64,000 nt of DNA from the NCBI GenBank assembly GCA_030141605.1, contig JAQGDQ010000033.1, positions 248,001 to 312,000 of the forward strand, in the 5' to 3' direction. Origin of the DNA: Tubiluchus corallicola. Taxonomy: Eukaryota > Priapulida > Priapulimorpha > Priapulimorphida > Tubiluchidae. A program made the translations under genes and the position numbers. Positions 10,538-39,214 of this stretch are shown in pieces. Under the pieces are notes generated by a model. It saw only the letters and a program-made list of their open reading frames with translations, searched no databases and was not told the origin of the DNA. The number at the start of each line of letters is the position of its first letter. Position 1 is the first letter of the stretch.

Positions 10538-11660
10538 TAGTTTACTTATATATGTATATATATATAATATACGTGTATTGCTTACTTAAATTTGTAAATG
10601 ACATAATATGTACATATAATCATGTATAACAGCTATTTATATTTTTTATAGATGGTCACAGGGAGGCTATACGAGTAGAAATCCCTCTACTGCCTGCCAA
10701 ATTTGTGGGCACTGGCGACCTTTTCACGTCGTTGCTGCTGGCTTGGCATTATAAACATCCCGACAACTTGCAGCTTGTTTGTGACAAGGTGGTGTCAACA
10801 ATGCAGCATGTTTTGCGGCGAACCTTAGCACACGCTCACGGTAAAAACCCAAAATTACAATCTTAAATGTTTTACAGTATTCGATTATAAACTGAATGGT
10901 GGCATCAAAACTTAGGTGGTCATTGGCTGTTATTTTAAAAAACAGCGAACTCCGCTTAATTTATAGCCTTAGAAAGCATTGTGAATTGTGCAATATATCC
11001 GTTGTTATTATAAGTGAATACCCAAATCTTTGGGCTGTAGCTGTTTCTCAGCCATACAGGGATTGACATAATTAAGAATAATTTTGGTTTATAACTGCAG
11101 CATAAAGTAGTAGTTGATCTGCCGGCTTCATAGCCTAGGTAATTTTAAATTAGTCTGAATCTGCCGCATTTATCAAATTATATAAAGCTACCCTCAGAAA
11201 GCAGCCATGAGAATTAACTGTCTAGTGCCAATGCATGTTAGCTCTACTCATTTTTTATGTAAGTCTGCATTACTCATTTTGCAAAGTAAAAAATAGGCAA
11301 AGCTATCTTTATTTTAGTGTGTGTTGTTAAGCCCACAGTCAGTGCAAACTCATGGGTCTTGTGGTCACAAATTAATACTCTGTTTTACACTTGATGTAGA
11401 TAATGCATTCATGTTTTGTATATTAACTCCACTACGCTGTGAGCTAGAAAACATCAAACTGCAGGTAGCAAAGTCCTGTTTTGCTCATTTTTCTTGATTC
11501 TTAACTCTTTTTCCTTATAACAATAAGTTATGTTATTTTAGAGCTTGCTGGAAAAGGTAATGAACCGAACTGTGCCCAACTAGAACTGCGACTAATTCAA
11601 AGCAAATGTGACATTGAGAATCCTGAAATCATCGTCAGATCAACACGGTTGAACACTTGA
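9752..11660 (+). CDS. PDXK: pyridoxal kinase, C-terminal part (4 exons)
   Basis: Pyridoxal kinase phosphorylates pyridoxal, pyridoxine and pyridoxamine with ATP in the cytosol (vitamin B6 salvage). Four exons, 9752-9872, 9962-10110, 10652-10840 and 11542-11660, join in frame with GT-AG borders and encode about 192 residues colinear with the C-terminal 60% of animal PDXK. Landmarks are VCDPVMGD in the first exon, [11 protein letters not shown] at the first junction, TVIISSS, and FVGTGDLF with the catalytic-base aspartate of the ribokinase-like fold. The end [13 protein letters not shown]...PEIIV matches the family C terminus. The first exon starts with two bases of a codon, so upstream exons must exist. 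None was recognised in the 9.7 kb of repeats to the left, so they probably lie outside the window. A candidate AATAAA is at about 13,418. Identity is secure from memory of the family; exon borders are manual. Confidence 0.93.
9962..10110 (+). CDS. PDXK: PDXK exon b
   Basis: Acceptor CACCTTAG, donor AAAA|GTAAGT. Encodes [18 protein letters not shown] and [10 protein letters not shown], the helix and strand before the lid. Confidence 0.9.
10507..10534. repeat. (AT)n microsatellite
   Basis: About 14 perfect AT units in a PDXK intron, followed by further TATA-rich sequence to about 10,575. Confidence 0.9.
10652..10840 (+). CDS. PDXK: PDXK exon c (catalytic GTGD)
   Basis: Acceptor TTTTTTATAG, donor CACG|GTAAAA. 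Contains FVGTGDLF with the catalytic aspartate, then the helix [14 protein letters not shown] and [11 protein letters not shown]. Confidence 0.92.
11542..11660 (+). CDS. PDXK: PDXK last exon
   Basis: Acceptor GTTATTTTAG, ends at TGA. Encodes the conserved C terminus with [10 protein letters not shown] and NPEIIV. Confidence 0.9.
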
Positions 11661-14600
11661 AAACCATTGTACAGAACAAAGACTCACAACATGATTGTAT
11701 CATGTTATTATTCTCAGGCACAATATTATTCACTTGCACAAGCTATAACTAGTAACTACTAGATTATTGAAAGTCTAAGTTTTACTAATAACTGCAAGAT
11801 TATTCATTGTTTTATGAGGTTTGACAATGGCAACGAAAACACTAGTTGCCCAATTTTGCAAGCACCAATTAACAATCTTTTGTCTTCTTTTCCTAATTGT
11901 ATAAAGGTGAAAGAGCTAGCATTTTCTTTACCTTTACTAATGAATTTAGTTATAGCATTCAATACAGTCTATACACATTGTTAATTTTTGTAGTTAACCT
12001 GTAATTGAGAGATACGATTCTATATAAGTTGTTAAACACTTTGGTGGCTGGAATTAATTTGTGGCCTATATGTTTCTGGCCGTACAGATGTTATTAGTTA
12101 TATTATAACAATGAGAAAAGATAGAATAGTATTTAAGTGAGTTTGATTATCGGTTAATGCAACAGAGGTAGATTTGTTTATAAATTAGAAATTGAAACGT
12201 ACGCTATCATTTGTGAGTTATATGCGGGTAGGTATGTTTGCAAAAAGCAAGTTTTACTTCTCACCAAACATCATATATTATAACGAGAATAGAAGAGGTA
12301 GCACAGCAATCATGAAAATATTTAGTAACTTTCATTAATTGCCATACGGTCTTAATCAGTGAATCAGTTAACTGACTGCTAATTTTCAATAAGCTAAGCA
12401 AATGACTTTGTCTTCGCAAATGCAGTCAGTAAATTGATTTGTTTTCATCTTTTCAGTGTTTCATTTTGAATAATGATTGTTGCACATTGAAATGTTTTGC
12501 CATGAAATAGCAAAACTTATGCTCGACCGAGATTCTAGAAAAGACTTTATTTTTATATTTGTTGTTAAAATGTGTATATTTTTAAAGCACTGCAAGGAAA
12601 AGGCTTTCTGTTAGGTTTGCAGAAATTATTTATAAACCACTATATAGTGTAGGGTTGTTTGCAGCTTCTAGTTATTGATTATGCTAAACAGATATTCTTT
12701 TATCATTAAGCTATGCATATTGAAAGAAAATGTGAACGGTTTGTCAAGAAAAATCAAATCCGTCTTGCTGGGTATACCACGCAACATAAAATGCATCACT
12801 CCAAAACTTCGTGTGCAGACCAGTGTTTGATAGATCCATCTTTTTCATTTGTAAATCTGAGGAGCATTTTGAAATTTTTTTGTGCATTGTTAATAGTCCT
12901 TATTAGCAGAGATGGGATTATCAACATGTTTTGGATCTGGTATCAATAGATGTTACTGTTTTGTTTGACTCTGTAGTAGTATAATGTGAAAGCTTTAATG
13001 GTAGAGTCCTTAAATTGTATCTATATATTTCGCATGTTACTCTCAATTTTATGACATGAGCTACATGGAAAATTCTATTTTTATATTGGTCATACTATAG
13101 TCAGTTCTTAACATGCTTTGCCTGTGCACTTGCTTTGATAGTTTAATGTTGGGTATAAATTTTCAATTTTGACATTTGGAAAGCAGCATAAGCCCTACTT
13201 TTTTGACTTTTATTTTATGATTATGTACGATTACATACTTGTGATTATTTTCTATTTTAAATCAAAACGGCTGCTTTTGTGCATTGTCTTTCGCTGAACA
13301 GCATAGAGTATGATTCAGTGTAAATGCATTAAAGATTCTGACTATTTACTCAAGTGCAAATACATTTAAGATGTATGTTCTAAGCCAATTTTTGCCTGCA
13401 AACTAGTACTTGATAGAAATAAACGTGTTTATGTGTAGTCTGAGTCTCTCTCCTGCCAAGAGAGCGCTGGGGTGGAAGAAATGTTTATGTTTAAATCTGT
13501 AGAGCATATTTATAGAAGAGGTATATTATTACAGGAACGGAAGTCCACAACAAAATCAGTGTTTCTACATGTTTTAGTTGTTACCGTGCACGCCTTCTTA
13601 CGCAACAGATTAGTAAAAATTTGGGAATTTTTTGGTCAGCAAGAGTAGTTTTCAGGAAATTTGTACATTTTAAACTGACTTAAAAATGTGTAGCTATGTA
13701 AAATTTGAGTTAACCACTTGTTCAGCAATATGGATTGCAAAGTTGTAAAAATGACAGAATCTCATAATTTGATTGGTTTTTAATGGATCAGAAATTTTAA
13801 AATCACTACATCACAGTTTCAGTATTGATGGCAGCATCAATATGTGGAAATTTTACAATAGAAGGTTTGCTAAATTACAGTTACTAATTTAATTATTGTA
13901 TGTTTGGAGGCATATATTTAATACTTAAAAGTAGTGTAGAAAAATATTGGTTGTGACCCTTGTGTGCAGAATTATTGATTATAAGCCAAAAGTGATTGGA
14001 TTAGGTGGTTAATTGTTTATTCAAAAAAAGTAAAACGGACATAAAACCACTGAGAGAAAATAACGCGCACATCCAATCCATGCGGGGAATCTTGAATCGT
14101 GCAAGCTAGTACAGCCCACACTTGTTTATACATTAGCTTCAAAGTGCTCAGTGATAGCTCATAGCTATAATTCTTTGTTAGCTCTTAGTTTCTTGAATTA
14201 GTTGTATATTGAATTCTACGGTATGACTTGTTATTGATGCATTATAATGTACATCTTGTTAATAATACACATCTGTAGTATTTGTTATATGGGTGTGAAC
14301 TTGTGAACTAAGTATGGTGTAGCAAACAGCCTGATAATTGATAAAAAAAATAATTAGAAATATTGCACTGGCTAAATTAAATGGTTTTACCTTGTATGTG
14401 ATTTTACAGTGTACATGTATACAGTAGTTAGTGTAAATTAAGTAAGAACAAAAATTCAATGTTCAATATGACAATGAGCAATGGGAATGTAGATTCGTTT
14501 GAAATTTATATTCGCTATAATTTTATTGTCAATAGTTTATAAATAAATTAGTCAATTATAATTACCTCATTGTTAAATTTTATTTAATCAGTTTGCAAAT

Positions 14601-15755
14601 TAAAGAATTATTTCTGACAACATTTAAGCATACAAAGTGATGTCAAAAGTTAGTGTGAAGCTCATGAATTTAGCAAATATAATTTGTTTGATCGTGATAA
14701 CCAAGGTATCGGTGTAAATTTGTATGTTTTTTTTGTATGCAGAGAACAGATTAAATCTGGTAGCCTTACTAGCCTAGTGATGCTCAGTCTGTAAAAATGA
14801 ATAATTATGAAAAGTGCATCTCTCACTACTTGTGATTTTCTTGGCTTCATTGCAAAATTATTAAATAATAATAATAGTTATGAAAGAAAATAGTATGCTG
14901 AGGAAACCGGAATTTCTAAAACGCATAAAGTTTCATTGCCATTTCTGTAAACATTTAGTTAAACTTACACAAACCACATTAACGCATTAGTCAAAGATAA
15001 TTTATAATTTTATTATGCTATGATAAAAAACAGTTTGTAGTTTTCATTAAATCATGATTTACTAAACTAAACTACTCGTATATACAAACATTTTCCAAGT
15101 TTATTACTGTGCATTATGTACACTAAAGCAACTCACAGTTATACACACTATAAATTACATTATTGAGTAACAAAGCTGGTTATAATAACAAAAAATACAT
15201 TGGGCAATTAAATATCATTTGCTTAGCATTAAATAAACAGTAATAAGTGACAAAAATTAAAGTGCAAGTAAATGGGATAAGTAGTCAAGGAGAGGTCAAC
15301 AAATTGAAATATAAGCAGTTTCGCGTTTACTCTGTTAGTAGCAATATCAGTTTTCTACAGAGGGCAGGTCAATTTATCAGTGGTATCTTTCACAATTTCA
15401 GACTGTTATTAAGAGAAGATAAAATTGCCGAACAATTCTACCGGAAGTTTCCTTCGGCATTTTTGAAGCTTTTCTCATCGCAAATTTGAATGTCACAGTT
15501 TCTCGTAATTTACTTAAAATTATAGCAAGTTTGGGGACTTTTGAATGCCCCTCATACTGTCATACATTCACAGGTGACACGTTCACATATAATTATCATT
15601 TATGCACACTCACGTAAAACCTAGAATTAATGTGGCTGTAAAAGAGCAAATGTTTAACTTTGCAGTGTTTTTCCATTATGCATATCTGTTCACCATGTCA
15701 CTTAATTACCAATTTACATCGTGCTCATGTGTATTACATTAAAAACTATACAGCC
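11661..15755. other. PDXK 3' UTR and convergent intergenic region
   Basis: AT-rich sequence between the convergent PDXK and BCKDHB stop codons. An AATAAA at about 13,418 could end the PDXK transcript. For BCKDHB, TTTATT on the plus strand near 15,101 and 15,009 would be minus-strand AATAAA signals. The short frames here have no recognisable domain and look like chance frames. Confidence 0.5.
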
Positions 15756-32498
<16,743 letters not shown>

Positions 32499-32590
32499 CT
32501 TGTTGTGAAATGCCCGACAAAGTTGGCGAACCGACAAATCTAGTGCACCCTGATACCACGCGCTTAATTTGTTGTTCCAGTGTTAGCGAC

Positions 32591-32593
32591 ATG
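32591..32593 (+). other. candidate AK9 exon 1 end (lone ATG before a donor)
   Basis: GCGACATG|GTAAGTT on the plus strand would supply an ATG in phase 0. Joined to the acceptor at 39,212 (CTTTTTGCAG|GTTATGATG) it would extend AK9 in frame by Met-Val. This would put AK9 head to head with BCKDHB, 92 bp between the start codons. It is an inference from splice consensus alone. Confidence 0.25.
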
Positions 32594-33129
32594 GTAAGTT
32601 GATTCACGCGATTTTCAATTTCACAGCGACCTCTCTATGGGTTCTATCACAAAGCTATAAAACTTGTACGCTGTCCCCACACACCATTTAGTACGGCATC
32701 CAAACCATTGTTTCGCTTTTCTTCCTTTCTGCATAGTTACAACTTTCAGAATTACTTCTGTAGTATATAGCTTTACAAATTTCTCCTAATGTCTTATGTG
32801 CTTTGATATCTAATCTATGTATGTCAGGTTCATCTGGCGTGATGTGTAAATTCTTCTCAAAACTCAGTAAGTTCTCAGTGCAAAGCACAAGAGCAGATAT
32901 GGATTTTTAAACAGGGGATTTTAATCATCATTATGATTTATAAGCCTTGGGTTTGTATGCACGCTCCTATAATATTTATTTCCATCCATTTCTTACTGTT
33001 CCACTTATACCTTGGCGTCTTTAAAGTGACTAACGTTAGAGAGCTTTCACTACGTTCATTTGAAGGAATGGCCAAGTTGGGTACTTATTTTATTGTTTAT
33101 GAAAAACGTTAAAAGGATTTAGTACTAAA

Positions 33130-33843
33130 AGTGTGATAAGCATCTCGTGTAATTAGCAAAATCACTTTACTTAAAAGTTATGATTATTCCACACTAACTG
33201 GACCCCAAACTATGTGTATTAAGATTACTACGAAACACGAGTTCCCCAACACGTTATAAACAGTTAAATCTGCCATTAATTACACTAATTGAGGGAGTAC
33301 AGTGCGTTGTGTTTGTCGGTGGAAATAATCGTCCACATTTGCTCTGTCTCTGTGTTAGATAGAGATATTGACGCATACAATATATACATATATTGATTAT
33401 TATTTATTAAAAGATTTTTCCGGAAGTAATATCAGCCAATGCATTTTATAGCATTCCACACAGGTTAAATCCACCTAAAACCATTGAGGTCACACATTTT
33501 TCATAATGCTCTAATATCTCATGTATATTTCCGATTTTTTTATAAGGATTGAACAATGTCCAATAAAATTTTCCACACTATTATCCGCTTGAAAGAGGCT
33601 TGTTTATTATTGTAAAATGTTTGTTTTTATGCAAATTTGAAGACACTGGTAACGAAATGTGTTACTTTGTCAGCATTATACGGCAATAAATTTGTTTCTG
33701 ATAAAATATTTCTGTAGCTTCAACACACTACGCGAGTTTACTGAAATTAAACATCTGAAGCCAGAGAAGTGGCGAACAGCAATTTCATAATGTTAAGAAG
33801 TGCAAGGAAGGCTGCTTACCGAATTCACCCATCCATCCATCCA

Positions 33844-33882
<39 letters not shown>

Positions 33883-34115
33883 ATGCAACTCTTCCCTTTA
33901 CACGCAACAAAACTGATTTGTTGAAACTTGTGTTGAGAGTATAAAAAATGCATTCCAGAAAATTTCCTGCATCTGCACAGCCTATATATCTATAGCCACG
34001 CCTCCATACTAAACATAACGCTCACGTGACCACCACCAACAATCCAAACTTGGCAAAATAGGGTGAGGCTGGTTAAAGAATCCAAACCACACTTAGATTA
34101 GTTATAAGTGTATCA
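33130..34115. repeat. dispersed repeat R2, copy 1
   Basis: Colinear with 51,845-52,945. Shared blocks in order: TGGACCCCAA, ATTGAGGGAGTACAGTGCGTT, ATAAAATATTTCTGTA, CAGCAATTTCATAATG, GTGCAAGGAAG, CAGCCACGCC-like sequence and CAAACTTGGCAAAATAGG. A (CCAT)n then (CT)n tract (33829-33877) lies where the other copy has CT- and TA-rich sequence. The first 60 bp resemble the start of repeat R1. No TIRs or coding capacity were seen. Confidence 0.65.
33829..33877. repeat. (CCAT)n-(CT)n microsatellite
   Basis: Five CCAT units followed by about 14 CT units inside repeat R2 copy 1. Confidence 0.9.
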
Positions 34116-34773
34116 CCTGGTACCACGTCACACGAGAGCATATGATGATGAAAACATAAGGCAATAACTTTTATAATCAAACTAAAGCGTCGCGATTTCT
34201 AACGACATTGGCAGTTATATGTAACACTATTTTTAAGAATGTAAGAAAATATTTTATTTTTATGTTGTGTTCTTTAATGTTCTAAAGTTGAGATTGTGTT
34301 AGCCTACTAAATAAAGGGATTATTACACCTTCCATTTTGCACTCAATAAATTCAATTCAATATCAGATCCCATGTCGCTTAAAGGTTTACAGCGGTGTTG
34401 TCATTCTTGTAAAATTAGTCGTGAACTAACAGATGCTAGGGCATCAATTACAGTGGTAGTCGCATCGATGGCGTGTTTAAGCAAAAAGTCATAAAGTGGA
34501 CAGCAGAAGGCGCTCCCAGAAGACGTAACCAATAACAACATATGCAAATTTTGTGCAAGGTGGATACGTGCAGACGAACTTTTTGAAAATTATTGAAGTA
34601 AACTAAATATAAAACATACAGTAAGCGTTAGATTTACGTATCTACCGAAATTTCCGAGGTAAACAAATCTGTTCAAATTACAGTACATTACATTCTAATC
34701 CTGTTCCACGTAGTGTTTTGGACACCATGTTTTTAGATTAGAGATTTTTCATGATAATCTTTTAACTCAAAGT

Positions 34774-35519
34774 CAGAGGCGTCGTGCCATAGGCCCCCCC
34801 CCAATTTTTTTAGAAAATGTCAAAAATTTGAAGGGTGTCAGCGGCTCGTAATGAGACCGGTAAGCAAATTTATTTCCGACTTTTTGACACGCAATAGCGG
34901 CCCAGCGCTCCATAAATGCGAACAGTATGAGCATGAGTATGTGTTTACCTGAAAGTCAGGATGTAATTAAATTGTTTGCATGTAATCTATTCAGGAGGCA
35001 GGCGGGAACAGTTAACGAACCAGCTCGTTCAGTAGCATTAGCGTCTTTGCACAAAAGACTGTTAGTTAACAAAACGGCTCAGTTAGCACTCGAGCTTCGT
35101 TCAGCAGTGTGTTACAATAGAGAATAAGTGAAATAATAGAGCAAAAACAATGCAAACATTGAAGTCATGTTGAGCTAGCCTAGTACCAGAGAGTCAGTTT
35201 GTCGAGCTAGCCTAGTACCAGAGAGTCGGTTTGGGAGATACAAACTGATGAGCCACGGCTCAGCCACCTCCTGATTGGACATTACCGACCCTTTGCTACT
35301 CCTTAGCGACTCTTTCCCACGAGTTTGCCGCATAAAAGGGCGTGATTTTGAGCACATTTCATCATTTCCGCAGAACAAAGAGTCAGGCACGACTGAGTGA
35401 CCTGATGATCCTTGCAGTTGAGGCTAAGAAAACAAAGAATATGAAGTCTGTGGTGAAGTTCCACCATTTTATACAGTCGCCCCCCCCTCCCAATTTTTTT
35501 TTGGTGCACGACGCCCCTG
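34774..35519. mobile_element. hAT-type non-autonomous DNA transposon, copy 2
   Basis: Starts CAGAGGCGTCGTGC and ends with the reverse complement of CAGGGGCGTCGTGC. It is flanked by the perfect 8-bp duplication CTCAAAGT (34766-34773 and 35520-35527), the hAT hallmark. The body matches copy 1 (2396-3356) in reverse orientation, including a repeated CTAGCCTAGTACCAGAGAGT motif pair. It is 746 bp against 961 bp. No coding capacity. Confidence 0.95.
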
Positions 35520-35639
35520 CTCAAAGTGCAAGTTTTGCTACTAGAAATCACAGCTTCCTTGATTTAATGCGATGAATTGTCCTGAAAGAATAAATCTATG
35601 CATTGCTAAACAGGGATTCTCTAATAATACATTCATAAT

Positions 35640-36150
35640 AGAAAGATATATTGCTTATGGAAGGTGTACAAAGACGTGCTACAAGAATAATATTAGGTTG
35701 TAAAAATCTGACATATATCGAACGTTTAAAATATTGCAGTTTGACCACGCTTGAATTAAGAAGATACTGTGGAGATCTTATTGAAGTTTATAAAATATTA
35801 ACCTGAAAAGAAAACATTTTGCCTGAAAAATTCTTTAATTTAGTTGTTGATTCTAAAAGTAGAGGACATAATTTAAAACTGATTAAAAAGTCTTGACATT
35901 CATAAATATTCATTTTCTGTGAAAGTTGTGAATGAATGGAATAATCTGCCTGCCATGGTGATTGGCGCACCAACCACAGTAAAGTTTAAATCCTTATTCG
36001 ACAATTATTCTGCAAAAAAATATGGGGTTTCTATGAGTGTACTCGCTTAACCCCTAATCAAGACAGTATAACAGTAGTGACATGATTCTAGTATTTTTGT
36101 TTTAGTTGAATATGATTGTGAATATCATGCTGATACAAGTAATAGGCCAT
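35640..36150 (+). mobile_element. LINE 3'-end fragment (CR1/L2-like)
   Basis: The plus strand reads MEGVQRRATRIILGCKNL, YIERLKYCSLTTLELRR and CGDLIEVYKIL, the standard C-terminal block of CR1/L2/Jockey-type ORF2 proteins. The rest is truncated or broken by stops. Confidence 0.75.
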
Positions 36151-36339
36151 GGAGAGACAACAATAAAACTTCTCTACCTTAGAGATTTCTTTGCTAATTT
36201 TTTCTGGTGTGATGGAATGTCTAATTAATGCTGCCGGTCAAAGAATTTTTTCTATAGTGTATATAATGAAGCTGTTAGTGTTAACAAATTTGTCCCATTA
36301 AAGGGAAATTCTGTGAACCAGTGCAGACGGTCATCATTC

Positions 36340-38240
36340 CTATGGGAACATGACAAATCAATCTTGCAGGCCTGGAGATTATGGCACTCCTCTTGCTTGT
36401 CCAATATTCGTGCTGAGCATACCCGTGCATCTCAACAGGTGCAATCCTTTATTCTTTATGCATGAAGATGTTATGACGTACAACTTGCTAGTAGAATTAT
36501 GGAGAATGGAAAATAATTCTTTCACTACAGTAAACATTTCCTCAAGCCAGCTTATCCCACCTGTAGCTTATTGAACCAGCACCCACAAATTGTTACCTGA
36601 AGACGTTGCATCTACCATAGACGACAATTTTGCCTTTTTCTTCACATATGAACCCCTGGATGTTCCAGTTGCAGTCCCAGCAACTGAATAGAATTCTGAA
36701 AATCTTAACAATGTTGAATTCACACTGAATGATGTTTATCTAGGATTAATTGCCTTGAAGCCATTCAAAGCTACTGGACTTGATAATTTCCATGGCTTCA
36801 TTGTAAAATCTTGTACCCTACAGTTAATATTACCCTTGCTCTATTTATATCGACAGTCACTTGTTTCATCTTGTGTTCCTCAAAGTTGGATTGATTCCAA
36901 TGTTACACAGCAATCTACTGTTCGTCCAACTTACGATAATTTAAGACCCGTATCCTTCACATCCACTGTTGCTAAATGTATGGAAGCTGTTCTTTGGGAT
37001 GAAGTCCTGTGGTTCTTGATTAGAACTAACAAAATATGTAAAAATCAGCATGGCTGCCTTCCTCAGCGATCCATTAACCTACTTACGTGCTTGAATGATT
37101 GGAGTTAGTGGTTCAATGACCTATCATTGCCTGGCATTGACATCCTGTACCTTGACTTAAAAAAACTTTTGATTCTGTACCTCATCAAAGACTCCTGGTG
37201 AAGATGGAATATACCGGTATCAGAGGAAATCTCTTAGCTTGGTTTTGTTACTTTTCGACAAATTGTCACCAGCAAGTTGTTATGAATAATATGACAACAG
37301 AATGGAAGCAAGTTCGTAGTGGAATACGTCAATGCAAATTAAGTGGCCATACTTAATCTTTAATCTTTTAATGTTTATTAATGCAGTGTCACTGAGTGGG
37401 TATCTTTTGGGTCTTAATTAGCTTTGTACATTGATGACTTAAAGCCACATCGTTCAATTTGTGATGACAACGATAGACATATGTTACAACTTGACCTCAG
37501 TAACATTGAAAGATGGTGTGATGAATGGCTAATGGAACTCAAGAAAAGCAAAAGACATCTTCTTTGCATTCGACCCCGGGCGTGTACCGCATAACATCTT
37601 AAGGATGGTGCCTTTGAAGAAAAAGGTACTATTAAAGATCTGGTTGTTACAGTCACCAATGGTTTAAAAAGGAATGCTCATATCAATAATATTGTCACAC
37701 AAACTAATCAACGTATTGGAATGATTAAGCAATGTGTTGTTTCACGAAAAGACCCTGTGGTCATCCCATTTTAAAGCAGTTGTTCAACCTGTTCCTGAAT
37801 ATGTGTGTGTTGTGTGTTCACCCCGTACACAACGCTCAAGAGTGCTCTTGAAAGAAGTCTTTGCCGTTGCATTCATCTGGCTAACGACATCAAGTCAACT
37901 GTAACACCTCTCGAACATCGTCGCGAAACTGTTGATCTTATAAACTCTTATAAAATCGTTGATGCCTAATCATTCTGCTGGAAGATGATTTCTTTTCTCG
38001 ATCACCACGCCCTCTCCATGAACATCACTCTAAACTGTATGTTCCGTATTCTCGAGTTAATATCCATTCCCATTTTTTTGCTTCCCGTGGAACAAATTGT
38101 CCGATGCAATCGCAGATGCACCATCAATTGCTTTAAGCATCTTTGAGAAGGGACTGTAACCAAGTTCAACTCTAGGTCCCTATAACTTTGTAAGGTAAAT
38201 TATAAGGTAAACATTGTTGTAATTTATGATAGGCATTGAG
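36340..38240 (+). mobile_element. degenerate CR1/Jockey-like LINE
   Basis: In order: a pre-RT segment, LKPFKATGLDNFHGFIVK (K.GPDG-type fingers), NLRPVSFTSTVAKCMEAVL, QHGCLPQRSINLLTCL, DILYLDLKKTFDSVPHQ and GIRGNLLAWF. A broken palm follows (YIDDLK-type at about 37,430). The C-terminal block near 38,090-38,180 resembles WNKLSDAIADAPSI. Many frameshifts and stops. It lies in the putative first intron of AK9. Confidence 0.8.
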
Positions 38241-39211
38241 CTTTGAAAAGAACTTTGAGGTTTAATATTGGATGTTGGGAACAGTAAGCATATTGAGTAA
38301 GGGGGGTATACTGTATTCATTATTCGCTCATTTTTATTTTAGTATCTTCTAATATTAAATGTCAGACGGAAAATCTGTATCGATTAAGGCATTATAACTT
38401 TAATGTAAAGGAAGATAAGTTTTCAGATCTCACCTCATTTTAAAGTATTTTAAAATACACATTTTATCACTTATAATAATGCCAAAATGTTTCTGATAAT
38501 TAAATATTGCCTTATTCATATGGAAATTTAATGTACTAGGTGTGGTAGTTTAATGAAACTCGTGTCATAAAGCTACAAAAGTTAGTCTTAAAATTCTTTA
38601 GCGAGCATACAATAAAAGAGAATATTTAACTCTCATTAGCCTTAGAAACTTAATTATTGGCCAGTGAGTGCAACTAGAGATGACATCACAATATAATTAT
38701 TTTCTCACTTGAAATGCCCATTTTGCGTACTTTGATTATTGCATACTTTTAAATTTGACCCGAGTGTGAAATATATTGATATTCATTAGTCAGCTGTAAC
38801 CAGTTTTTGGTACACGATATGCGAATGACTGCTGTTCAATACACGTAATACACTTGCTACATAATTTTTCACAGATGTTTGCAAAAAAGACAAATATAAA
38901 CATTTTTAAGTATAACAAGTATCTAACAACAGATTGTAAGTGTTCATGAGAAAAAGTGGCCACCTAAAGCTGTAACGATCAACAGTTAATCATACCTGTT
39001 TTTGCTGGTATGATTAACATGATCTCAATATTGGCAGGTGAGAATTGCAAAGTAGATTTTAATTTCCTTTAAATACCAAGGTAAATAAAGTATATATTCA
39101 CAAAGCAGATGTAGATACACGTATGTGCTGCAAAAGTAGATGTAGATTAAAGGTAGATGAAAAAAATTAGATGTTCCAAACACTGGCTGTAAATTACTTC
39201 TCTTTTTGCAG
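38241..39211. other. region upstream of the AK9 coding exon
   Basis: AT-rich with no recognisable exon or repeat. It ends in a good acceptor (CTCTTTTTGCAG), so at least its last part is intronic. Confidence 0.5.
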
Positions 39212-39214
39212 GTT

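Noticed and set aside
10500-10575. CRISPR-like or regulatory array
   Set aside because: Simple AT microsatellite; no repeat-spacer structure anywhere in the window.
12713-12949. 78-residue plus-strand frame in the PDXK 3' region
   Set aside because: No recognisable features; likely chance frame in the 3' UTR.
15247-15489. 80-residue plus-strand frame downstream of BCKDHB
   Set aside because: No domain, in the convergent 3' region, no splice or start support.
39206-39214. AK9 start at 39,206
   Set aside because: The codon is TTG and overlaps the splice acceptor CTTTTTGCAG; ATG 39,215 is the first real start in the exon.
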